From Anaerolineae bacterium (GTDB lineage: Bacteria > Chloroflexota > Anaerolineae > JAAYZQ01), in assembly GCA_016926595.1 (NCBI GenBank), contig JAFGOG010000263.1:1-5743 (forward strand): a DNA stretch of 5,743 bases, read 5' to 3'. Within the stretch, counting starts at the first letter, position 1. Each line of letters starts with the position of its first letter. The position numbers and the translations under genes were made by a program. Below the pieces are notes generated by a model. The model was not told the DNA's origin and made no database searches. It saw only the letters and a program-made list of their open reading frames with translations. Positions 1 through 4,373 of the stretch are shown here, one piece after another.

Positions 1-143
1 CGGAGCAGTTCGGCTTTATCTTCACCCCTGGCTCCGACCTGATCGCCCCCTTTAACGCCGCCATCAAGACGATGGCGGACGACAGATTCCTGGATCACCT
101 GAACACCCGTTGGTTCTTCCTGTACGATCCGACGGCCCAGTAG
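1..143 (+). CDS. C-terminal end of an amino-acid ABC transporter substrate-binding protein (partial)
   Basis: The reading frame is open from base 3 and ends at TAG 141-143, giving the last 46 residues of a protein that starts outside the window. The text FGFIFTPGSDLIAPFNAAI, then MADD..LDHLNTRWF, matches the usual C-terminus of family 3 periplasmic solute-binding proteins: a G-(I/F)-x-F-x-K/P-G-S-x-L motif, an N/F-x-A-(L/I) helix, and a short 'G-x-L-x-x-L-x-x-K/R-W-F' ending. These proteins capture polar amino acids or similar solutes outside the membrane and deliver them to a HisM/HisQ-type permease. A permease of exactly that class follows 80 bp downstream on the same strand, which supports the call. 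The substrate cannot be told from this fragment, and neither the signal peptide nor the ligand-contacting lobe is in view. Confidence 0.85.
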   Translation, partial: EQFGFIFTPGSDLIAPFNAAIKTMADDRFLDHLNTRWFFLYDPTAQ

Positions 144-147
144 CCAC

Positions 148-185
148 AAGGCCCTCGGTAGGGCGCGCGCCCTGCCGAGGGCCTT
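148..185 (+). terminator. Strong GC-rich hairpin between binding-protein and permease genes
   Basis: The two 19-nt arms (148-166 and 167-185, left arm AAGGCCCTCGGTAGGGCGC) are reverse complements except for one T/G wobble. They abut directly, so a few central bases must form the loop. No T-run follows (the next bases are ACATCC), so it is not a clean intrinsic terminator. It starts 5 bp after the binding-protein stop codon. In binding-protein-dependent transporters such hairpins often attenuate read-through and protect the abundant binding-protein message from 3' decay. That role is inferred here from position. Confidence 0.6.
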
Positions 186-212
186 ACATCCTCTCAAGCG
201 TTACGCCTGACC

Positions 213-225
213 GGAGGTCTTGGTG
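213..225 (+). promoter_or_regulatory. Ribosome binding site that decides the permease start
   Basis: GGAGGT lies at 213-218. It is only 1 nt from a TTG at 220-222 but 4 nt from a GTG at 223-225 (5 nt counted from the end of GGAGG). The spacing favours GTG 223 as the true initiation codon. Two overlapping non-ATG candidates remain, and the choice changes the protein by a single residue. Confidence 0.55.
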
Positions 226-1062
226 AGCGCCCGACAAAACCAGCGGACAAATAGGTCACACCTGTTCCCTGTTGCCGACCGCCTGGCGCGGCTCCCCTAC
301 TGGCTCCTGGTCGCGATCCTGTTGGCTGTGATCCTGTTCTGGAACATCGCCAACAACTACAGCTATCGCGTCATCTTTAACGCGGTGCGCCAGGGCGTCT
401 GGACCACCGTCTATGTCTCGGCCATCGCCTACGTGCTCGCCATTGTCCTCGGGCTGCTGCTGTCCCTGCTGCGCGTTCATCGCAGCCGGGCGATGCAAGA
501 GACCTCTTCTTTTTTCGTCGAGATCATCCGCGGCGTCCCAATGCTGGTGCTCCTTTATTACATCTCCTTTGTGGGCGCGCCGGCCTTGGTCCACGCCCTG
601 AACTGGGTTGCCGGTCCGCTGATCGACGCCGGCGTCATGGCCGCGATCAACGTCCGGCAGATCGACTTTACAGCGCGCGCCATCATGGCTCTGAGCATCG
701 GCTACAGCGCCTTTATCTCCGAAATCTTTCGCGCCGGAATCCAGTCGATCGGCAAAGAGCAGACCGAAGCTGCGGCAACAGAGGGGGCAACCTACTGGCA
801 GACTATGCGCTTTATCCTGCTTCCACAGGCCGTGCGCAACGTCCTGCCGGCGCTGGGTAACGAATTCATCGCCATGCTCAAAGATTCTGCGCTGGTCTCG
901 GCGCTGGGCGTCCAGGACATCACCCAGTTGGGCAAAGTCTATTCCGCCTCGACCTTCAAGTTCTTTGAGACTTACAGCATCGTCGCCCTGCTCTATCTGG
1001 TCATGACTCTGGGCTTGGCCATGATCGTCCGCTTGCTGGAAAGGCGGCTGGCACTAGAGTGA
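223..1062 (+). CDS. Amino-acid ABC transporter permease (HisM/HisQ-type)
   Basis: This inner-membrane permease has about 279 residues from the preferred GTG (280 from TTG 220). The N-terminus is basic and cytoplasmic. Hydrophobic segments lie at about residues 27-44, 62-84 and 100-118, with more from about 152 to the C-terminus. The binding-protein-dependent transport signature is clear: the EAA coupling loop at about residues 180-205 reads E-A-A-x-x-E-G-A, then I-L-L-P-Q-A, and is followed by LGNEFIAMLKDSALVSALGVQDI. This stretch is typical of polar amino-acid permeases, and the loop docks onto the ATPase. The region around residues 120-150 carries an insertion between membrane segments, making the protein somewhat longer than a minimal HisM. 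The gene follows the binding-protein gene on the same strand. No ATPase is in the window, so it must lie upstream or elsewhere. The substrate is probably a polar amino acid but is not determined. Confidence 0.92.
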   Translation: MSARQNQRTNRSHLFPVADRLARLPYWLLVAILLAVILFWNIANNYSYRVIFNAVRQGVWTTVYVSAIAYVLAIVLGLLLSLLRVHRSRAMQETSSFFVEIIRGVPMLVLLYYISFVGAPALVHALNWVAGPLIDAGVMAAINVRQIDFTARAIMALSIGYSAFISEIFRAGIQSIGKEQTEAAATEGATYWQTMRFILLPQAVRNVLPALGNEFIAMLKDSALVSALGVQDITQLGKVYSASTFKFFETYSIVALLYLVMTLGLAMIVRLLERRLALE

Positions 1063-1072
1063 CATCCGGCGG

Positions 1073-1103
1073 CCCGCACGTGGCAGACTGCCTGCGATGC
1101 GGG
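1073..1103 (+). terminator. Possible compound stem-loop after the permease gene
   Basis: CCCGCA (1073-1078) pairs with TGCGGG (1098-1103). Inside it, GGCA (1082-1085) pairs with TGCC (1089-1092) around a 3-nt loop. It lies 10 bp after the permease stop. Only TT follows, so it is a weak terminator or processing element at best. If it does not terminate, the next gene is read from the transporter transcript, because no convincing promoter is visible in the 86-bp gap. Confidence 0.3.
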
Positions 1104-1148
1104 TTGATGCGTGGGACCAGGCACAGGTTAGCGAGGAAGTAGCAAACT

Positions 1149-1625
1149 ATGAGTCGTCTGAACCCCAAGAAACTACATGTTCAGTTCACGGGCGGTGTCA
1201 CACCTGAGGGACCGCTCATTCCCAGGTGCTACACCCTGACCCACTCGGACTTGACGGCCGATCTCTTCCTGACCGTCGCGCCCCAAGTGGACCGAAAACA
1301 GATCTCGGGTTGGTACACCCGCCTGATGCGCGACGAGGTCGTGGCCGAATGGCGGGAGGGTGAGGACGGACCGGCTCTGCATCTCTTTTGCCACGTCAGC
1401 GGCGGGCTGGTCTTTGGCGGCGCCGGCATGCGCTACTACTTTTTCCGGCGCGAGCTTCCACTGGTGCTCGAGGCGATCCGCTTTGGCGACGGAGGGCTGT
1501 TCGAGGCCTGCCCCGAGTTGGATCGGGCGCCAATCTGGATCCATTTCCGGTCCACCAGACGCCGCTACCACAAGACAGAGTGCTGGGGTGTCCTGGCCGA
1601 TTACCGGGTCCAGATCCTTCCTTGA
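1149..1625 (+). CDS. Staygreen-family protein, bacterial Mg-dechelatase homologue
   Basis: This 158-residue soluble protein has no signal peptide and no membrane segment. The start is ATG 1149, preceded by GAGGAAG at 1133-1139. The sequence matches the Staygreen (SGR) domain almost end to end: LNPKKLHVQF near the N-terminus, GVTPEGPLIPRCYTLTHSD at about 16-34, a D-L-F-L-T segment at 38-42, M-R-D-E-V at 60-64, FFRRELPLVLEAIRFGD at 98-114 and PELDRAPIWIHF at 122-133. In plants SGR removes Mg from chlorophyll a during senescence. Non-photosynthetic bacterial homologues, including ones from Anaerolineae, have been reported to have strong Mg-dechelating activity in vitro, although their natural substrate is unknown. 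His32, Asp34 and Asp62 fall at positions I recall as functionally important in a characterised Anaerolineae homologue. That match is from memory. The gene may be co-transcribed with the transporter or independent of it. It converges with the nitroreductase gene with only 2 nt between the stop codons. Confidence 0.85.
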   Translation: MSRLNPKKLHVQFTGGVTPEGPLIPRCYTLTHSDLTADLFLTVAPQVDRKQISGWYTRLMRDEVVAEWREGEDGPALHLFCHVSGGLVFGGAGMRYYFFRRELPLVLEAIRFGDGGLFEACPELDRAPIWIHFRSTRRRYHKTECWGVLADYRVQILP

Positions 1626-1627
1626 TT

Positions 1628-2431
1628 TTACGGGCCTGGACGGCCGGGAAAGACCATGGCCTGTAGCGTGGCCTCTGCCTGGTCGATCTTGGAGATGTAC
1701 AGCCCCAACTGCGTGTCAAAAGAAGACAGGGGGTGGCTGGCCCGGTAGCCGGCCTTCATTTGCGCCAGCCAATCCTCCATCATGCCTTCGCCGGGCTCCC
1801 GGTACCTGCCTTCGAAACAGATCTGCTCCAGGGGCAGCTTGGGCGGCATAGGCGGGTAGGATCCGCGAGGGTAGCCCAAGACGATGGTCAGGATCGGAAA
1901 CACCCCACCGGGCAAGCCCAGCTTATCTCGCAGGTAGCCGGCGTCCAGGAGGCCCGTCTGGCCTGTCTCCGACAGCATCACCGACGACACGCCCAGGGCT
2001 TCGGCGGCGATGTTCATGCTCATGGCAGCCAGAGAGGCGTTCATCACGGCTATCGTGTACTCTATCATCGGGCTGTGCGGGAACGCGTCGAGGACCAGAC
2101 GGACCCGGTGCGTATCGCCCATGACCATCACCGCTCTGGCGCCGCCAAAGGGTATGCGCCGGCCAAAAGTCTCCTGCCACAAAGCAGGGGTAAAGACGGC
2201 CAGGCTCCACGTTTGCAGGTTGACCGTCGAGGGCGCCAGGCGGCCGGCCTCCAAAATCGCGGCGAAAACGTCGCCTGGGATCTCTGTCCTGGCAAAGCGC
2301 CGCACGCTGCGCCGGTTGAGAACGACAGCCAGCGCAGGGTTGTCCTCCAGCGACGGCGGGATCTGGGGTCTGTCGGCCAGGATGCGCCACATGCTCCGCG
2401 CAAACCCAATCAGCCCGGGTTTTGCCCCCAT
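1628..2431 (-). CDS. Nitroreductase-family FMN-dependent oxidoreductase
   Basis: The 267-residue protein starts at ATG 2431-2429 with a purine-rich GGGGTAGGA just upstream, overlapping the stop of the radical SAM gene. The nitroreductase signature is R-R-S-V-R-R-F at residues 40-46, the FMN phosphate-binding region, followed by A-G-R-L-A-P-S-T-V-N-L-Q-T-W at 62-75, the usual 'ARxAPSxxNxQPW' segment. The helix MNIAAEALGVSSVMLSETG (139-157) and the later ILTIVLGYPRG segment complete the fold. Family members reduce nitro compounds, quinones or flavins, or carry out specialised oxidations using FMN. The substrate is unknown. After about residue 205 there is a C-terminal extension of roughly 60 residues, rich in aromatic and charged residues, that is not part of the minimal fold and may define the subfamily. 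The gene is the second cistron after the radical SAM gene, with a 9-nt gap, so translational coupling is likely. Confidence 0.85.
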   Translation of the reverse strand: MGAKPGLIGFARSMWRILADRPQIPPSLEDNPALAVVLNRRSVRRFARTEIPGDVFAAILEAGRLAPSTVNLQTWSLAVFTPALWQETFGRRIPFGGARAVMVMGDTHRVRLVLDAFPHSPMIEYTIAVMNASLAAMSMNIAAEALGVSSVMLSETGQTGLLDAGYLRDKLGLPGGVFPILTIVLGYPRGSYPPMPPKLPLEQICFEGRYREPGEGMMEDWLAQMKAGYRASHPLSSFDTQLGLYISKIDQAEATLQAMVFPGRPGP

Positions 2432-2440
2432 CTTGTGGTC

Positions 2441-3664
2441 CTACCCCTTTTCCTTCGCCGCCGGCCTGGCTTTCTCCGCCACCGACAGCATGCCGTCAAA
2501 CAGCCGGTACTCGTCCATGCGGCAGGAATTGATCAGGGTGCCGTTCCAAACCGTCATGTCGGGGCAACTGTCGCACATGTCCGCCTGGCCGTTGGGCTGA
2601 GCATCAGGCGCCTGGATGATGCCAATGGTCTGTACGTGGATCCTGTCCAAGAGCCGCCTTGGATGTCGCGCCACGTCGGCCAGGCGCTTCTTGGCTGCCT
2701 GCCGGATCGCCTTGTCCCAGGGCGCCAGCAGGAAGATCAGCGGGGCGGCCTTTATCTTGGGCACATAGGCCGGGTAGGTGCCGTACAACAGGTGGTGGCC
2801 GGTCTGGGCCAGCTCCATGGTCTTGGCTCCCGCCGAGCCATAGATGCCGTTTTTCGAACCGACCATGATTCCGATCAGCCACTTGTACGAGTCGTGGCGG
2901 ATGGTCCCGCCCAGGTAGCAGCAGGGCTCGTACTCGGGCAGGCTTTCCTTGATGATCTGATATACCTCTGGGCTGGTGACAAACTTTTCGTCAAACCCCT
3001 GAGTGCTGTAGCTGAGCCGGCTGGCATCGACCTCTTCTCCACCAGCGTCGATGCCCACGTTGGCGTCGGTGTCGAATGTCCGATAGGTGATAAACACCAG
3101 GCCGTCGACCTTGTCGAGGTTCGCCTGCCCCCAGCGCACGACGTCGGGGATCTCGTGAAAGGTCGAGGGATAGACGGTCGAGTTAAAGACGGCGATCAGC
3201 CCGCGCTGTGCGGCAATCATCCGGGCATAGTACTCGCGCAGCTCATTATGCTCGGCCTCGGTCTTGCCCTGCCATTCGGGCCGGCCCTGGTGGCTGTCGA
3301 TGTGCAGCGTAAAGCCGGCCAGCCCCGCCTGCTTTAGCTCACGCAGGAACTCGGGAGTCAGCTTGACGGCGTTGGTCAGGACAATCGGCTTGATGCCGTT
3401 CTCGGCGATAAAGGCCACAATATCCACGATCTCGGGGTGGATCAAGGGTTCGCCGCCGGCGATCGACACGTTGTCGGGGTTGCGCCAACGCTTGAAAAAG
3501 AGAATCTCCTCCTTGACCTGCTCCAAAGGCTTGTGGCCGGTCAGCCTCTGCCGGTAGCAGCCTTCGCAGTGCAGGTTGCAGATGTCGGTCACTTCCAGCC
3601 AGGCGATCGGGTTGTCGTTCTTTGACCACGGCAGTCGATACAGATCACGTTTGTCGAGTGTCAT
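2441..3664 (-). CDS. Radical SAM enzyme with C-terminal cysteine cluster
   Basis: This is a 407-residue soluble protein. The CxxxCxxC motif that holds the [4Fe-4S] cluster binding S-adenosylmethionine is C29-N-L-H-C33-E-G-C36, preceded by WLEVTDICN. The SAM-contacting G-G-E-P is at residues 70-73 (SIAGGEPLIHPEI). Strands with VLTNA (95-99) and TLHIDS (119-124) fit the partial TIM barrel. Beyond the barrel there is a Cys-Cys pair (248-249, followed by YLGG) and a late set C364-x2-C367-x13-C381 in DMCDSCPDM...INSCRMDEYRLF. These resemble ligands for an auxiliary Fe-S cluster, but they are not the full SPASM pattern as I know it. The reaction is not recognisable. The enzyme leads a two-gene unit with an FMN nitroreductase-like protein, suggesting sequential radical and redox steps on one substrate. 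The start is ATG 3664-3662, with GGAAGGTGAT upstream and a near-consensus promoter about 73 bp before it. Confidence 0.88.
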   Translation of the reverse strand: MTLDKRDLYRLPWSKNDNPIAWLEVTDICNLHCEGCYRQRLTGHKPLEQVKEEILFFKRWRNPDNVSIAGGEPLIHPEIVDIVAFIAENGIKPIVLTNAVKLTPEFLRELKQAGLAGFTLHIDSHQGRPEWQGKTEAEHNELREYYARMIAAQRGLIAVFNSTVYPSTFHEIPDVVRWGQANLDKVDGLVFITYRTFDTDANVGIDAGGEEVDASRLSYSTQGFDEKFVTSPEVYQIIKESLPEYEPCCYLGGTIRHDSYKWLIGIMVGSKNGIYGSAGAKTMELAQTGHHLLYGTYPAYVPKIKAAPLIFLLAPWDKAIRQAAKKRLADVARHPRRLLDRIHVQTIGIIQAPDAQPNGQADMCDSCPDMTVWNGTLINSCRMDEYRLFDGMLSVAEKARPAAKEKG

Positions 3665-3736
3665 CTTCGTCTATCATCACCTTCCGCTGAGTGGCATATG
3701 TACCTATTCTGCCCTCCGCTAGCGCTTTGTGGCGCC

Positions 3737-3765
3737 AGTATAGCACAGGTGCTGTGACGAGTCAA
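3737..3765 (-). promoter_or_regulatory. Sigma-70-type promoter of the radical SAM/nitroreductase operon
   Basis: On the minus strand TTGACT (3765-3760) is separated by exactly 17 nt from TATACT (3742-3737). The predicted start, near 3730, leaves a leader of about 65 nt before the radical SAM ATG. The ribosome binding site is GGAAGGTGAT at about 3685-3676. No operator palindrome is evident. Confidence 0.75.
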
Positions 3766-3868
3766 CCACTCTCGCTCATCGTCATCTGTCTCGTTCCCCG
3801 GGACCGATCCGCCAGGTTGTCTGTCTTTCAGATCCTCGCGGCCTCGTACGCGCCCCAACCGTCGGCCC

Positions 3869-3890
3869 TGTGCTCCCTTCGTGGAGCACA
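3869..3890 (-). terminator. 8-bp hairpin downstream of the RNA array
   Basis: TGTGCTCC (3869-3876) and GGAGCACA (3883-3890) are perfect reverse complements around a 6-nt loop. It lies about 25 nt beyond the 3' end of tRNA-Asp on the minus strand. No T-run follows, so it may be a processing or 3'-end hairpin rather than a true intrinsic terminator. Apart from this hairpin, the operon promoter and the leader, I see no further gene in 3665-3914. Confidence 0.4.
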
Positions 3891-3914
3891 CCCGCCCGGC
3901 TCTGCAAGTCAAAA

Positions 3915-3988
3915 TGGCGGTCCTGGCGGGACACGATCCCGCGACTCTTGCTCGACAAGCAAGCATGTTTCCGCTACACTACAGGACC
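3915..3988 (-). tRNA. tRNA-Asp(GTC)
   Basis: This is a full 74-nt cloverleaf on the minus strand. The acceptor stem GGTCCTG/CAGGACC has 7 perfect pairs, and TA follows at positions 8-9. The D stem is GTGT/ACAT around a 7-nt loop AGCGGAA that keeps GG. The anticodon stem CTTGC/GCAAG closes loop TTGTCGA, giving anticodon GTC (plus-strand bases 3954-3956). The variable loop has 4 nt, and the T stem is GCGGG/CCCGC. The discriminator is G and CCA is encoded at the 3' end (TGG at 3915-3917 on the plus strand). G73 and GUC are the main tRNA-Asp identity elements. The oddity is the T loop ATCGTGT. It lacks the usual T54 and A58, which appear swapped to A54 and T58. It is the last unit of the array and starts 3 nt after the Y-RNA-like element. 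Confidence 0.85.
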
Positions 3989-3991
3989 ACG

Positions 3992-4131
3992 TGGGACGTA
4001 CAAGTTCGAAAAGCCGTTTCAATACAGATCACTCTCCCATTTGAGCTACGCGCGCATGCAGTGCGCGCGACCGGATTTGAACCGGCAGTCCTTTCCCTGT
4101 TTGTATGCTTTTCGGGTAAGGATACGTCCCA
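3992..4131 (-). ncRNA. YrlA-type Y RNA candidate (tRNA-mimic RNA with loop-closed acceptor stem)
   Basis: Both ends of this 140-nt minus-strand segment pair: TGGGACGTA (4131-4123) with TACGTCCCA (4000-3992), then CGAAAAGC (4114-4107) with GCTTTTCG (4014-4007), then CAA/TTG and ACAGG (4100-4096) with TCTGT (4028-4024), with internal loops between. The helix opens into a tRNA-like core. The T arm is GCCGG-TTCAAAT-CCGGT (4086-4070). An acceptor-like stem CGCGCGC/GCGCGCG (4069-4063 with 4055-4049) is closed by the 7-nt loop ACTGCAT. TA then fills the position 8-9 slots, and the D arm is GCTC-AAATGGGA-GAGT (4046-4031). The order is T arm, closed acceptor stem, D arm, with the 'anticodon' stem extended by the RNA's own ends. 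This is the arrangement reported for YrlA RNAs, which bind bacterial Ro60 and lack a free CCA end. CGAA occurs on both helix strands, which may relate to the Ro-binding motif (from memory). A circularly permuted tRNA is the alternative. Confidence 0.75.
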
Positions 4132-4133
4132 GT

Positions 4134-4213
4134 TAGGCGTGGTGGGAGTCGAACCCACAGCCCCAATGGCGCGACTCTACGCCTTCTGTGTCTGCCAGAT
4201 GCGCCACACGTCT
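4134..4213 (-). tRNA. Degenerate Leu-like tRNA (probable tRNA pseudogene or diverged tRNA)
   Basis: The T arm GTGGG-TTCGACT-CCCAC is canonical. The acceptor AGACGTG/CACGCCT has 6 of 7 pairs (one A/C mismatch), with discriminator A and no encoded CCA. Bases 8-26 read TGGCGCATCTGGCAGACACA, very like the D region of bacterial tRNA-Leu, but two D-stem pairs are mismatched. The anticodon arm does not form a normal 5-bp stem with a 7-nt loop. The best fold is GGCG/CGCC around the 8-nt loop TAGAGTCG, which could place GAG (Leu) in the anticodon with A instead of U at position 33. The variable region (about 9 nt) has no clear class II stem. It is the first tRNA-like unit after the array promoter and ends 2 nt before the Y-RNA-like element. 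It may be a decayed tRNA kept as a processing signal, or a functional but aberrant tRNA. Confidence 0.5.
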
Positions 4214-4303
4214 GATCTCTCAGCATACACCCCAAGGGTGTAAAGCCTTGGTTGCCGCTTGTGCCCTTCTGCGCTCAGAGTGCGAACCTCTGATTGCTTA
4301 GCT
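4214..4303 (-). other. Structured leader of the RNA array transcript
   Basis: Between the predicted start (near 4303) and the Leu-like unit the minus strand holds several short hairpins and no credible gene. TCAGAG/CTCTGA (4293-4288 with 4280-4275) encloses the 7-nt loop GTTCGCA. CCAAGG/CCTTGG (4251-4246 with 4237-4232) encloses the 8-nt loop CTTTACAC. TACACCC/GGGTGTA (4226-4242) competes with the previous hairpin for the same bases. CTGA/TCAG (4223-4212) closes a GAGA tetraloop. The sizes recall tRNA arms, but no complete cloverleaf can be assembled, so these may be remnants of further tRNAs or simply leader structure. Confidence 0.35.
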
Positions 4304-4315
4304 GTTCATAGTATA
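4299..4315 (-). repeat. Promoter-core repeat, copy 1 (array promoter)
   Basis: On the plus strand this reads TAGCTGTTCATAGTATA. It covers the -10 box and the first transcribed bases. It matches 16 of 17 bases with the copy at 4899-4915. The flanking -35 regions (4333-4342 and 4933-4942) match at 9 of 10, while the spacers between the boxes differ. Confidence 0.75.
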
Positions 4316-4338
4316 CCATCTATTGGAGCGCTTGTCAA
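4310..4338 (-). promoter_or_regulatory. Consensus sigma-70-type promoter of the tRNA/Y-RNA array
   Basis: On the minus strand TTGACA (4338-4333) is separated by exactly 17 nt from TATACT (4315-4310). Transcription should start near 4303. The surrounding bases are clearly more AT-rich than the neighbouring genes. This strength suits a stable-RNA operon. The core and the first transcribed bases are repeated at the promoter 600 bp upstream. Confidence 0.8.
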
Positions 4339-4373
4339 ATTGCGGATCGTATGATGCAGATAAATGCTGGTTA

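Noticed and set aside
1733..3337. A long open frame on the plus strand (534 codons) across the nitroreductase and radical SAM genes.
   Set aside because: It is antisense to two well-recognised genes, has no recognisable domain, and its length follows from the high-GC codon pattern of the opposite strand.
3992..4131. tmRNA considered for the permuted tRNA-like element.
   Set aside because: There is no tag reading frame, no G-U acceptor pair and no alanine-type acceptor, and 140 nt is too short.
3691..4243. Several short plus-strand frames and one minus-strand frame across the RNA array.
   Set aside because: They overlap folded tRNA-like elements, lack convincing ribosome binding sites, and have low-complexity products unlike known proteins.
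4232..4251. Hairpin with loop CTTTACAC considered as a tRNA-Val(TAC) anticodon arm.
   Set aside because: The loop is 8 nt with stem pairs out of register, and no acceptor, D or T arm could be placed around it.
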